DNA of 37,616 nucleotides from Opitutales bacterium (GCA_007280935.1 QYQK01000128.1:1-37616); one strand, 5' to 3'. Counted from the first letter of the stretch, positions 8,371 to 16,763 are shown. Notes: generated from the sequence alone by a model not told the origin. A program made the numbers and translations.

Positions 8371-9596
8371 TTAGTGGGCGGAGGGGGCGGGTTTTTTTTC
8401 GCTGGGCCGTTGTCTTCGTTCCAGGCGAGGATTTGAAAGGGGTAATTGATGGTTTTGCTGGAGGCTCGGCCGCCGAGCGTGGATTTGCCAAGGGAAGTCG
8501 GGGGTTCGACTCCTGGGGTGGTCGTGGCGGTTGCGGCTGCTTTGGTCGTTGATGTAGTCGACCCTGCGGAGGCTGTCGAGGTTCCCGATGTTTTTGGGAT
8601 AATTGGGGCCTTCGTGCTGCCTTTGATGTCAATCGAGGGGGAGGTTTCGGGGTCGGCCACGGCGGCGGTGAACGTGATGTCGGAGCGGATGGCGACTAAG
8701 GCGCTGGTCCGGCACTGGGCGAGGCCTTCCTTGACGGTCGCACGTACCCAAAGAATCTGAATTTCGTCGTCGAAACGCTGGAGGGGGGCATTTCCACCCA
8801 CCATCTGCCGAACTTCGCTGGTTACGCGGAAATAAGGGGGAGTCCCCACGCTCCGCTTGCTGTCCGTCGCCTGCCGTTCGCGAATGATGGCCAATTGCTT
8901 GTCGTCGAGGCCTTGGGAGAGGATGACGGCATCGGAAGCGGTATTAATATTACAGCGGTCGAATGTGTAGAGGCTCACGCACCCCTTGAAGGCTTCGAAT
9001 AGCGGGGTGGGCCGGCCTTCTTCGTCGAAGAAGAATTCTTTAGCCACGCCGATGGTGCGGAATTCTTCGAAGTTGCGGATCGGCCGCCGGGCCGGGCGGT
9101 GGGATAAGGCGGCGCGCTCGTAAGCGGCGTCGGTCGCCTCTTCCTCGATGGATTCATATTTTTTGCTCGTCCAGGCGACGATAGCGTCCGCCACCCGTTC
9201 CGCATCGCGCTGTTCTTGGCCGAGGGAGTAAAGAAGCTGGATCAGCCCGTTCTTGTCCGTCGTGCTGAGAGAGAGCTTCGAACTTTCGTCCTCGAACTCA
9301 AAAGTCACTTCAAGGCCTTCGCGGGGCGGGAAGCCAGCGTAAGCGTGGGGATCTTCAAAGCCCTGGGAGACGGCGTGGATCTTATTAAGATCAATGGTGC
9401 GAATCTCGGCGATGACGGCGATGGCAAGTTCCAGTTCCGATTGGGCATCGGCCCGGAGCCGACGCTTGTCGGCCTCGTGGGTGACCATCGAGAGTTCAAG
9501 GGAGTTGTCTTCCATGAACCGCCCCAAGAGCAGGGATGCCAAGGTGATCAGCACCAAGACCACCACGATGACGGAACCTCGACGACGTTGCTTCAT
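8367..9596 (-). CDS. gspK: Minor pseudopilin GspK
   Basis: This is the tip minor pseudopilin of the type II system. The 409-aa product begins with a basic leader (MKQRRRG), then a hydrophobic helix (about 8-25) that lacks the Glu at position +5 of the other pseudopilins, as is characteristic of GspK. A large globular domain follows, including the helix-hairpin-helix-like segment around CNINTASDAVILSQGLDD. The C-terminal ~100 residues are unusual: a Ser/Thr/Ala/Gly-rich low-complexity tail, then a short ordered stretch (INYPFQILAWNED) and a poly-Pro end. The ATG overlaps the gspJ stop, and its own stop overlaps the gspL start, both as ATGA. Confidence 0.9.
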   Translation of the reverse strand: MKQRRRGSVIVVVLVLITLASLLLGRFMEDNSLELSMVTHEADKRRLRADAQSELELAIAVIAEIRTIDLNKIHAVSQGFEDPHAYAGFPPREGLEVTFEFEDESSKLSLSTTDKNGLIQLLYSLGQEQRDAERVADAIVAWTSKKYESIEEEATDAAYERAALSHRPARRPIRNFEEFRTIGVAKEFFFDEEGRPTPLFEAFKGCVSLYTFDRCNINTASDAVILSQGLDDKQLAIIRERQATDSKRSVGTPPYFRVTSEVRQMVGGNAPLQRFDDEIQILWVRATVKEGLAQCRTSALVAIRSDITFTAAVADPETSPSIDIKGSTKAPIIPKTSGTSTASAGSTTSTTKAAATATTTPGVEPPTSLGKSTLGGRASSKTINYPFQILAWNEDNGPAKKNPPPPPTK

Positions 9597-10243
9597 GGTC
9601 GTGAAGCGCCGGAGCGCCTGATAGGCATATCAATGACCGACGTCGACTTGAGCGATCCGCGGGCGAAATCGAGGTGGATGCGCGCGGGTTGCAACCAGGC
9701 CGTGCTACCGTCGTTTTGCTTCGGCTCGTCTTCTACGCTCCAAGTCTTTAAGGTCGCGTCATAATATTCATAATGAATCGCGGTGACGAAAGGCGAAATG
9801 ATGGTCTCGTGGAGGTCGTTGGCGTCGCGTTCGATTTCCAGGCGCGATTGCCACTGGAGCACGAGGCCTTTCTCCGCTTCCACGTAGAGGGAGAAATCTA
9901 CGTCGGGAAGGGGTGTCGCGGGCCAGTCGGCCAAACGGCCAGCGTCGGCGAGCAAGAAAGCCAGTCGAGGTTCGGTCGTGCCGTTGCCGGAGCGAGTATC
10001 TTTGATGACGACGCCGGTCGCCCCAGGGCCGATTGTGGCGGTGTCGAAGGTTTCGCGTAAGAGCCGCGTGCCTGCTTTCACGTGTTGGTCGAAGAGCCGC
10101 TGATCTCGGCGGTCGCCCCAGAGTTCGCTCATCGAGAACAAGAAAGTATTCAGTGTGACCATCAGCACGCCCAAGAGGGCCAAGGAAACGAGCGTCTCCA
10201 GAAGCGTGAAACCGCGGTGAGACTGAGGCGTGGGGGTACTCAT
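9593..10243 (-). CDS. gspJ: Minor pseudopilin GspJ
   Basis: This is a 216-aa minor pseudopilin. The type III signal has a short polar leader followed by G11|F12-T-L-L-E16, so cleavage is expected after Gly11 and the required +5 Glu is present. The hydrophobic helix runs to about residue 32. The C-terminal globular part contains a Trp-rich strand (LVLQWQSRLE) and AIHYEYYDATLKTW, in the style of GspJ. GspJ joins the I-J-K tip complex that initiates the pseudopilus. The assignment as J rather than I rests on order (after I, before K) and size. Both gene boundaries are 4-nt ATGA overlaps. Confidence 0.87.
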   Translation of the reverse strand: MSTPTPQSHRGFTLLETLVSLALLGVLMVTLNTFLFSMSELWGDRRDQRLFDQHVKAGTRLLRETFDTATIGPGATGVVIKDTRSGNGTTEPRLAFLLADAGRLADWPATPLPDVDFSLYVEAEKGLVLQWQSRLEIERDANDLHETIISPFVTAIHYEYYDATLKTWSVEDEPKQNDGSTAWLQPARIHLDFARGSLKSTSVIDMPIRRSGASRP

Positions 10244-10935
10244 TGGACGGACTTGGGTGCGGCTCCCGCGCCCTTGGGGGCTGGTGGCGGCGTTGCTCCG
10301 CCGTTTTTCCCGCCACCGTTGTTATTGCCTTTCCCGCTGCCGTTATTCGTGCCTTTGCCGTTGTTACTGCCTTTGCCGTTATTTGTACCCTTGCCTGGGG
10401 GTGTGTTGCCCTTGCCTCCGCCGCCGGTGGCGCCGACACCACGAGGTGAAGTCGGCGAGCTGACAAAACTGGAATTACCCTTTAATTCGGTGTAGCCCCG
10501 TTCACGTTCGAGTTTCTGTTTGGCCTCGTCACGGATTTTAGTGCGATCGGCCGGCACCGACCACGTCGGGCGTAACAGCAGGCGGGCCTCCGTCTTCTCG
10601 GGCGAATATTCGCCATTTTCTTCCGCTTGAATTTCGACGGTCAAGACGACGCTAAACAGGTCGCTGACGGAAGTGGGTTCGATTTTTGATTTCCAGCGGG
10701 CCGTCCGATTTCCTGGGAGGTGGATGTCGCCACCGCCTTCGGCGTCTTCGAAGTTGGCTGACTCCATGAGAGCCGCCCGGGCACGCGCCATGTCTTCCAG
10801 TTCGGTAGAGTTTTGCCTTAAAGCCATCCGTCCGAGTAAGACGTTGGAATACGCTGAACCTAATCCGACCGCCGCGAGCGCGAAGATTGCGAGGCTGACA
10901 AGGACCTCGATGAGGGTGAAGCCGCGGGTCTTCAT
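10240..10935 (-). CDS. gspI: Minor pseudopilin GspI with Gly/Asn-rich tail
   Basis: This is a minor pseudopilin with signal MKTRG5|F6TLIE10 and a hydrophobic helix to about residue 27. I start it at the ATG at 10935, which overlaps the gspH stop as ATGA and gives a normal 5-residue leader; a longer frame from 10965 would give an atypical leader. The globular domain (about 30-155) includes RPTWSVPADRTK. The last ~75 residues are unlike a standard GspI (usually about 120-130 aa in total): a hexapeptide-like Gly/Lys/Asn repeat (GKGTNN, GKGSNN, GKGTNN, GSGKGNNN) and then a Pro/Ala/Lys end. The tail is encoded by an 18-bp-type tandem repeat at about 10310-10400. Its function is unknown. Confidence 0.87.
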   Translation of the reverse strand: MKTRGFTLIEVLVSLAIFALAAVGLGSAYSNVLLGRMALRQNSTELEDMARARAALMESANFEDAEGGGDIHLPGNRTARWKSKIEPTSVSDLFSVVLTVEIQAEENGEYSPEKTEARLLLRPTWSVPADRTKIRDEAKQKLERERGYTELKGNSSFVSSPTSPRGVGATGGGGKGNTPPGKGTNNGKGSNNGKGTNNGSGKGNNNGGGKNGGATPPPAPKGAGAAPKSVQ

Positions 10936-11453
10936 TTGGCATCTACCGCCGGCAGCGGAGCACAAGTGAGGGGGTCGATCGGCGTGATCCGGCGATTTTC
11001 ATTCCGGACGATTTCGAGGCGGACGCGGTCACAGGTGCCATCCGGATAAAAGCGTAAGCGGGCGACCGGGCTTTCGGTTTCAAGGCCGCCGAGGAGGATG
11101 GCTCCTCCGACTTCTGGGCCGATGATTTTGACGGAGACCCCTGCCTGAACCGGGAGCGTCTCTTCATGATCTTCGCCCCAAGTGAAGTCGGCACCTTCTT
11201 CACCTTCGGTTTTTCTGACCGGAATAAGCTCGATGGTCTGTGCTTGTTCCACGGCCTCGCGCCGAAGTTTTTGCATCAACGCCAAGAGAGCGTCTTCCGG
11301 ATCGGAGCGGGCCGTGCCTTTAAGCAGCGACGCGGAGCCGCCGATCAAGACGGCCGCGAGCATGCTCATCAGGCCAATCACGAGGAGCGTTTCCAGGAGG
11401 GTGAAGCCGCTTCGAGCCGGCATGCCGGTGGGTGACTGAAGGGACTCCTTCAC
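10932..11453 (-). CDS. gspH: Minor pseudopilin GspH
   Basis: This is a 173-aa minor pseudopilin. The leader ends at G16|F17TLLE21, and the +5 Glu is present. The start taken here is a GTG at 11453, which overlaps the gspG stop as GTGA; an internal ATG at 11423 would give the shorter leader MPARSG and is a real alternative. After the hydrophobic helix comes a beta-rich globular domain with RLRFYPDGTCDRVRLEI near the C-terminus, which resembles the GspH C-terminal strand pattern (FxPdGt). GspH caps or initiates the pseudopilus with I, J and K. The downstream boundary is an ATGA overlap with gspI. Confidence 0.87.
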   Translation of the reverse strand: MKESLQSPTGMPARSGFTLLETLLVIGLMSMLAAVLIGGSASLLKGTARSDPEDALLALMQKLRREAVEQAQTIELIPVRKTEGEEGADFTWGEDHEETLPVQAGVSVKIIGPEVGGAILLGGLETESPVARLRFYPDGTCDRVRLEIVRNENRRITPIDPLTCAPLPAVDAK

Positions 11454-11896
11454 CAGTTGCCGATATCGTCCGCAGTGTCAGGCTGTTTGTCCCGGCCTTT
11501 CGAAAATAAATCATAACTTTCGGTGTTATGCGTGCCAGGGTAGCGGTATTGATACTCTTCGTTCCAAGGGTCGACGGGATTGCGGCCGCCTTTGGCTTCC
11601 ATGTAAGGGCCGCGCCAGCGATCAGCCTTGCCTTCGGGCGCGACGATCAGCGACTTGATGCCTTCATCGCTTGAAGGATAGTCTCCCATGTCGATGCGGT
11701 AACGCACCAGGGAGGTCTTCAGCGATTCATTGACGAATAATTTGGCGACACCCTCTTGGCTTTGACCCAAGATTTTGTCGGTGTTCGTGACTGCAAGGCC
11801 GACCAGCATGCCGACGATGGCGACGGCGATGAGGATTTCGAGCAGAGTGAAGCCTTTGCGCAGGTGGCGCACGGCGGACGTCTTAGGAGTATTCAT
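11450..11896 (-). CDS. gspG: Major pseudopilin GspG
   Basis: This is the major pseudopilin, the main subunit of the type II pseudopilus. The 148-aa product has leader MNTPKTSAVRHLRKG15, then F16TLLE20 and a hydrophobic helix. The GspG-specific C-terminal domain includes DWR/GPYM-like (DRWRGPYMEAK), DPWNEEYQYRYPG and the Asp-rich loop KGRDKQPDTADDIGNW, which in GspG binds calcium. The length fits the family. It follows the GspC-like gene by 18 nt and leads a chain of six overlapping genes. A prepilin peptidase must be encoded elsewhere. Confidence 0.95.
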   Translation of the reverse strand: MNTPKTSAVRHLRKGFTLLEILIAVAIVGMLVGLAVTNTDKILGQSQEGVAKLFVNESLKTSLVRYRIDMGDYPSSDEGIKSLIVAPEGKADRWRGPYMEAKGGRNPVDPWNEEYQYRYPGTHNTESYDLFSKGRDKQPDTADDIGNW

Positions 11897-11914
11897 GAAA
11901 AGAGGATAAGAAGA

Positions 11915-12574
11915 TTACTGTTTATTTTTAGAAGTCTTAACCTTAGGCGTTGCCGCGGTCGGCTTCGCCGCCGCTGCTTCGGCAGCCCGCTCAGCTTTAG
12001 AGGTTTTGGCGACGGGTGCGGCCACCACTTCGCCGCCTGGACCGCCTGGCCCGCGATCGCCAAAGCGACGGCGCATCTCGTCCCTAAAGGCCTGGATCTG
12101 CTCGGCGGAGGGTGGTTGGCCGTTGTTCAACGCTCCTGGTAAGGAGGCGCCGCCGGCCGGAGCTGCGGCCGCCACGGCCGCTTGTGCACCGGAATAAGGG
12201 ACCACCGTCGCTTGGTGTAATTGCAGGCTGACCGCTTGTCCGCCGTTATCAATCTCGACGGATTCATTGTCTGGATCATAGCTTTTAACCGAAAACGGAA
12301 TGGATCCACCTTGGGCCTCTCCTTGGGGCACCCAGTTGGATTGTTTGGTGACAGAATTATAAATGCTGAAATAAGTGACACCATTATCCGCATACATTCC
12401 CCGGAATTCGAGGGTGCCGGGCTTGGTATTGGCGACGGCGCTGCCTTTGGATTCTCCAAACGGGGAATTTTTTACCAGCCCATCAAGGTCGATAGCATGC
12501 AGGGTGTTGGCCGTGCTTAAAAAGGTAAGACCTGCAAGCAGGCTAAGAATGGTCTGTCTATGAGAGAGGGGCAT
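11915..12574 (-). CDS. Secreted GspC/HR-domain-like protein, first gene of the leftward T2SS operon
   Basis: This 219-aa protein has an N-terminal signal-like segment (SHRQTILSLLAGLTFLSTANTLHA). Residues about 50-120 carry a beta-rich domain with the pattern LEFRGM, then FSIYNSVTKQSNWVPQGE, then ESVEIDNGGQAVSLQL. This matches the rhythm of the GspC homology region and PilP domains, which bind the secretin N0 domain. The remaining ~95 residues are low complexity (Ala, Pro, Lys) with a short charged helix around QIQAFRDEMRRRFGD. Its place as first gene before gspG is where gspC is expected, and no other gspC candidate is in the window. It lacks a PDZ domain. If the signal is cleaved it would be soluble in the periplasm, unlike classical anchored GspC. 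The functional assignment is inference. Confidence 0.6.
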   Translation of the reverse strand: MPLSHRQTILSLLAGLTFLSTANTLHAIDLDGLVKNSPFGESKGSAVANTKPGTLEFRGMYADNGVTYFSIYNSVTKQSNWVPQGEAQGGSIPFSVKSYDPDNESVEIDNGGQAVSLQLHQATVVPYSGAQAAVAAAAPAGGASLPGALNNGQPPSAEQIQAFRDEMRRRFGDRGPGGPGGEVVAAPVAKTSKAERAAEAAAAKPTAATPKVKTSKNKQ

Positions 12575-12869
12575 CAGGAAGGGGGGCGGGGTGGTATTGT
12601 TTAGAACACCAAACCCAGTGTTTGGTTTCGTAACTTCTTGTCCATTCTCGGCTTTAACGGAGCTAATGGCAGTTTAAATGAAGGGAAGTGAGCCGAAATT
12701 CGCCTGGAAGACACGAGAAAGGGGCTCGAAGAGTATGTATTTAAATAAATTAACTCTTAAAATACTATTAGTCAACGACTTACATAACTAAATCCAGATT
12801 CGGATCTTTTCGATAAATTGACCCCGGGTGATTGCAACCTTCCCCCTCCTGTTCTGTCTTTAGTTAACG
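12575..12869. promoter_or_regulatory. Divergent promoter region between T2SS operon and DUF1592-type gene
   Basis: This region of about 295 bp between divergent genes is AT-rich around 12728-12800. On the minus strand a sigma70-like candidate reads TTGACT (12775-12770), a 17-nt spacer, then TAATTT (12752-12747), pointing at the T2SS operon. Two dyads overlap or flank it: AAGAGT/ACTCTT (12729-12734 and 12753-12758) and AGTC-N3-GACT (12770-12780). A further hairpin, CCAAAC-N5-GTTTGG (12609-12625), lies 35 nt before the GspC-like ATG, in the leader. A promoter for the rightward gene was not recognised. Confidence 0.35.
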
Positions 12870-15191
12870 ATGTCTCGCCCCGTCCAAGGCCTCCAATGGC
12901 GACCCGCTCTCCTGCTGGGTTGGCTGGTGGCGTGGGTGCTTGGCAGTGGCTCGGCCTCCGGTCAGGATTTTCAAAAAGGCGTCAAACCCTTCCTGGATAA
13001 ATATTGTTACGAATGTCACGGCAATGATCTGGCCAAGGGAGAGATCAATTTCGAAGGCATCCAGGACGACAGCCGGATGTTCTCGCAGCAGCGACTTTGG
13101 CGGGAAGTGCTCAATCAAGTAACCGTCGGCGAAATGCCACCGGCTAAGAAAAAAATCCGGCCCTCGCTTGCCGAAATTGAGCAGCTGCAGCGCGAGGTGC
13201 ACGGCCTGGTCTACCGCGCGCAACTCCGGACGAAGGTCGATCCCGGTTCGGTCACCATCCGGCGGCTCAATCGCCCGGAATATAATAATACTATTCGAGA
13301 CCTCTGTCTGGTGGATGGTAATTTCTCGATGGACTTCCCGGCGGACGATACCGGCTATGGCTTCGATAATATCGGCGACGTACTGTCATTTTCTCCCGTC
13401 CACCTCGAACGATACATCGCCGCGGCAGATTTAGTTGCCGGCAAGGCGATGCCGACGGGCCCCAGTGAACCTGATGGCACGGGCTTTGCGATGGTGGACA
13501 TGCTTCCGCGGGGAAAGAACGTCCAACAGCAACGGTATTTCAACCCCACGGCTTCGATGTCGGGCGCCATGGAGGTCCCGCGCGACGGTGACTACTTGAT
13601 CTCCGTGCGTTTACGCGCGACCGGGAGTGTCGGCGATTCGCCGCCCAAGGTCTCCTTCCTGGTGGATGGCGTCGAGGTCGGAGTCTACGCTTTCAAGACT
13701 GCGGTAAAATCCGAAACGGCCGAAGTTAAGACCACGATCAAACAAGGAAAACATAACTTCACGTTGACGTGGTTGAACGCTCCCGAAAAGCCGGCGACCG
13801 CGACGCGGACCTTATCTGGCTTACGTTTGCGGCTGCTTGGGCCGCTCGATACGCGGACGGATTTACAACGCCGCCTAAGCGTCTTGGTCGAAGGCAAGTC
13901 GGCGGCGGCCAGATCTCAGTTCATCGTCAATTGGTTTGTCAGCCGGGCCTTCCGCCGTCCCGCCACCGTCGCCGAAACGCAGCGGTATGAGCGCATTTTT
14001 AACGAGGCCGAAAAAGTCGGCGGCTCCTGGGAGGCCGGCACGCGCGCGCTGATCGCCGTTGTCCTTGCCTCGCCGAAATTCATCTTCCGAGCGGAGCAGG
14101 ATGAGCAACCGACCGCCCAAGACGCCCACCCGGTGGGCGAATTCGCCCTAGCCTCCCGGCTCAGTTATTTCCTCTGGGGTTCGCTCCCTGACGAAGAGTT
14201 ATTTGTCCTCGCGGCCAATAAGAAATTAAGCGGCGTCCTTGAGGCGCAGGCCAAGCGCATGTTACGCGATCCGCGCTCGCAATACCTCGTGACTGGCTTC
14301 GGCTTGCAATGGCTCCAGGTTCGCCGGCTTGCGACGGTCTCGCCGGATACGACGCAGTTCCCGTTGTTCAACGAAAACCTGCGAGCGTCGATGGCCCGAG
14401 AGACGGAGCTTTTCTTGAACGAAATTATCCGCGAAGACCGCAATGTCTTAGATATCATCGATGCGGATTTCACTTACGTTAATCGCTCCCTCGCGACTCT
14501 GTATAAAATCAATGATGCTGCGTTCGGCCGCGGCCGCGATCAGGGAGAATTCTTGCGCATTCAGCTTCCGGCAGGCGAACGCGGCGGCGTCCTGACGCAG
14601 GCGAGCATCTTGACGGCCACTTCTAACCCAGATCGCACCTCGCCGGTCAAACGTGGCAAGTGGATCCTGGAGCAAATTCTTGGTTCGCCGCCGCCGCCCG
14701 CGCCGCCCGCGGTCGCGTCGCTCGAATCGCAGCATAAATTGGCGGGCACGCTGCGCCAACGGATGGAGCAGCACCGCGCCGATCCGACTTGTGCGTCGTG
14801 TCATACCCGGATGGATGCCATCGGCTTCGCCTTCGAAAAATTCGATGCGATCGGGCAGAGCCGCACCGTAGACGATGGCGGACCGATCGACACCTCTGGA
14901 AAGTTGCCCGACGGTCGCACTTTCAAAGGTGCCACGCAGCTGAAGGCCATCTTGAAGGACGATCAGGCCCGTTATGTACGCAATCTATCAGCTAAGCTCC
15001 TGACTTACGGCTTGGGCCGCGGCTTGGAGTTCTATGATGAGCCCGCCTTGGACCATATTGCTGAAACAACAGCCAAAGGCGGAAATCATATCTCCGCCTT
15101 GGTCTTAGGCGTCGTGCTCAGCGACCCTTTCCGCCTCCGGCGGGGAACATCACAGGTTGAAAGCGGGTCAGAAACCATTAAGAAGAAATAG
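12870..15191 (+). CDS. PVC-type DUF1587/DUF1592/DUF1588/DUF1585 protein with cytochrome-like N-terminus
   Basis: This 773-aa secreted protein has a signal peptide in residues 1-31 (cleavage near SASGQ). A cytochrome c-like module carries C46-x2-C49-H50. DUF1587 follows with the hallmark RRLNRPEYNNTIRDL (about 128-142). A carbohydrate-binding-like beta domain at about 230-320 precedes the DUF1595/DUF1592 region (FVSRAFRRPATVAETQRY; LASRLSYFLWGSLPDEEL). The DUF1588 motif is C641-x2-C644-H645 followed by RMDAIGFAFEKFD, and a DUF1585 C-terminus ends the protein. The family is abundant in Planctomycetes and Verrucomicrobia; its biochemical function is not established, though haem attachment and a redox role are suspected. 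The DUF1552 gene starts 4 nt after the stop, the usual pairing for this family. Confidence 0.93.
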   Translation: MSRPVQGLQWRPALLLGWLVAWVLGSGSASGQDFQKGVKPFLDKYCYECHGNDLAKGEINFEGIQDDSRMFSQQRLWREVLNQVTVGEMPPAKKKIRPSLAEIEQLQREVHGLVYRAQLRTKVDPGSVTIRRLNRPEYNNTIRDLCLVDGNFSMDFPADDTGYGFDNIGDVLSFSPVHLERYIAAADLVAGKAMPTGPSEPDGTGFAMVDMLPRGKNVQQQRYFNPTASMSGAMEVPRDGDYLISVRLRATGSVGDSPPKVSFLVDGVEVGVYAFKTAVKSETAEVKTTIKQGKHNFTLTWLNAPEKPATATRTLSGLRLRLLGPLDTRTDLQRRLSVLVEGKSAAARSQFIVNWFVSRAFRRPATVAETQRYERIFNEAEKVGGSWEAGTRALIAVVLASPKFIFRAEQDEQPTAQDAHPVGEFALASRLSYFLWGSLPDEELFVLAANKKLSGVLEAQAKRMLRDPRSQYLVTGFGLQWLQVRRLATVSPDTTQFPLFNENLRASMARETELFLNEIIREDRNVLDIIDADFTYVNRSLATLYKINDAAFGRGRDQGEFLRIQLPAGERGGVLTQASILTATSNPDRTSPVKRGKWILEQILGSPPPPAPPAVASLESQHKLAGTLRQRMEQHRADPTCASCHTRMDAIGFAFEKFDAIGQSRTVDDGGPIDTSGKLPDGRTFKGATQLKAILKDDQARYVRNLSAKLLTYGLGRGLEFYDEPALDHIAETTAKGGNHISALVLGVVLSDPFRLRRGTSQVESGSETIKKK

Positions 15192-15195
15192 CCCC

Positions 15196-16557
15196 ATGAA
15201 ATCAGACCAGCAGATCAAGCGCCGTACCATCCTTAAGGGCATGGGCGTCACCATGGCTTTACCGTGGCTTGAGGCGATGGGGATGCAGACGAGCTGGGCG
15301 GCTGGAAATACCCCGGTTGCCAAGGCCGCGCCTAATCGCATGGCCTATATTTATGTGCCGAACGGCGTGAACATGGACGGCTGGCGCGTCAATCGGTCGG
15401 CCACCACCGATGGCCTGCTGCCCTCTAAGCTGCCTCCGATTCTCGAGCCCTTGGCGGACTTGAAGGGCGATTTTTCGATCCTGACTGGATTGACCGCCGA
15501 CAAGGCTCGTTCGCATGGCGACGGTGGTGGCGACCACGCTCGGGCGATGAGCGCTTATCTGACCGGAGCGCAGCCGCGGAAGACCGACGGCGCGAATATC
15601 CGCGTAGGTATTTCGGCCGACCAGCTGGCCGCTTCGCGCATGGGCGATCGTACCCGCTTGGCTTCGCTGGAAATCGGCGCCGACGCCAGTAAGCTCGCGG
15701 GCGGTTGCGATTCTGGTTATAGCTGCATCTACGAATCTAATCTTTCTTGGCGTTCCGCTTCGCAGCCGATGCCAAAAGAAGTGAACCCAGCCCTGATTTT
15801 CGAACGCCTTTTCGGTTCCGGTACGACGGTGGAGCGAGCCCAACGTGAATCGCAGCGAAAGAGCGTGCTCGATGCGGTGCGTGATGACTTCCGAGAACTT
15901 AACATCCGGCTGGGCGTCCAAGACCAGCGTAAGCTCGACGAATACTTTACGGCGGTACGAGAGCTTGAATTGCGCATCCAGAAATCAGGAACGATGGGTA
16001 AGCCTCAGCTTCCGCCGGGCGTCCGGATGCCAAAAGGTATTCCAGAAAGCTATGCTGAGCACCTTAAGCTCCTGGCGGACTTGGTCGTGTTGGCGTTCCA
16101 AACGGACACCACCCGCATCTGTTCGTTCGTCTTCGCGAACGAGGGCAGCAATCGATCATACCCCTTTATCAATGTCCGCGAAGGGCACCACAACCTTTCG
16201 CACCACGGCAACGATACTGCCAAGCTTTCAAAGATTCAGGACATCAATAAATTTCATTCCACGCACTTGGCGTATTTCTTGACCCGCTTGAAGTCGGTCA
16301 AGGAAGGGGATGGCAACCTGCTGGACCATTCAATGATTGTCTACGGCAGCGGTAACGGCGATGGCGACCGACATAATCACGATGACTTGCCCGTCTTACT
16401 TGCGGGTCGGGGTTGCGGTACTATCCGGCAAGGTCGGCATATTGTGTACCAGAAGGAAACGCCGATCAACAATCTCTGGGTCAGCATGTTAAACCGCATG
16501 GATATCCGCGACGTTCAGTTTGGCGATAGCACGGGTGAACTGAAGCGTCTGAGCTAA
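15196..16557 (+). CDS. DUF1552 Tat-exported protein
   Basis: This product belongs to the DUF1552 family. I chose the ATG at 15196, four bases after the upstream stop; an in-frame TTG at 15157 would overlap the neighbour and extend the signal. The N-terminus carries a twin-arginine signal (KRRTILKG, R9-R10) followed by a hydrophobic stretch that ends near QTSWA. The body contains family features such as YIYVPNGVNMDGW, HGDGGGDHARAMSAYLTG, a DYF/EYF-type segment (RKLDEYFTAVRELELRI) and SMIVYGSGNGDGDRHNHDDLPVLLAG. The family is related to DUF1501 and, more distantly, to alkaline phosphatase/sulfatase folds, but no reaction is assigned. It is presumably cotranscribed with the preceding DUF1592-type gene and may be its periplasmic partner. 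Confidence 0.93.
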   Translation: MKSDQQIKRRTILKGMGVTMALPWLEAMGMQTSWAAGNTPVAKAAPNRMAYIYVPNGVNMDGWRVNRSATTDGLLPSKLPPILEPLADLKGDFSILTGLTADKARSHGDGGGDHARAMSAYLTGAQPRKTDGANIRVGISADQLAASRMGDRTRLASLEIGADASKLAGGCDSGYSCIYESNLSWRSASQPMPKEVNPALIFERLFGSGTTVERAQRESQRKSVLDAVRDDFRELNIRLGVQDQRKLDEYFTAVRELELRIQKSGTMGKPQLPPGVRMPKGIPESYAEHLKLLADLVVLAFQTDTTRICSFVFANEGSNRSYPFINVREGHHNLSHHGNDTAKLSKIQDINKFHSTHLAYFLTRLKSVKEGDGNLLDHSMIVYGSGNGDGDRHNHDDLPVLLAGRGCGTIRQGRHIVYQKETPINNLWVSMLNRMDIRDVQFGDSTGELKRLS

Positions 16558-16715
16558 GATCGGTTTTCGAGCAGTCGGCAAAGCGTGGGTAATGCTTGCG
16601 GCTTAATTCGGGCATGCTCGTTGCTAAGATAAAACCGATACGCCGGCGAAAGCGCACCGCATCTGACTAATCTTAAGATGAGATTAAGGAAATAAAACGC
16701 CTAGAATCACGATGC
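16558..16715. other. Intergenic region with nested inverted repeat
   Basis: The region after the DUF1552 stop holds a long imperfect stem: ATCGGTTTT (16559-16567) pairs with AAAACCGAT (16631-16639), and inside it CGAGCA (16568-16573) pairs roughly with TGCTCG (16615-16620). No U-run follows, so it is not a canonical terminator. A smaller dyad, TAATCT/AGATTA, lies at about 16674-16692, before the phosphoesterase gene. Confidence 0.3.
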
Positions 16716-16763
16716 GTGAAACTTGTCTTTGAGCCGTGGGGTTGCATCCTTAATCATACCCCA

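Noticed and set aside
1674-12574. Type IV pilus rather than type II secretion
   Set aside because: GspG-type C-terminal Asp loop, GspH/I/J/K set and absence of PilT/PilC/PilM-N-O-P-Q order favour T2SS.
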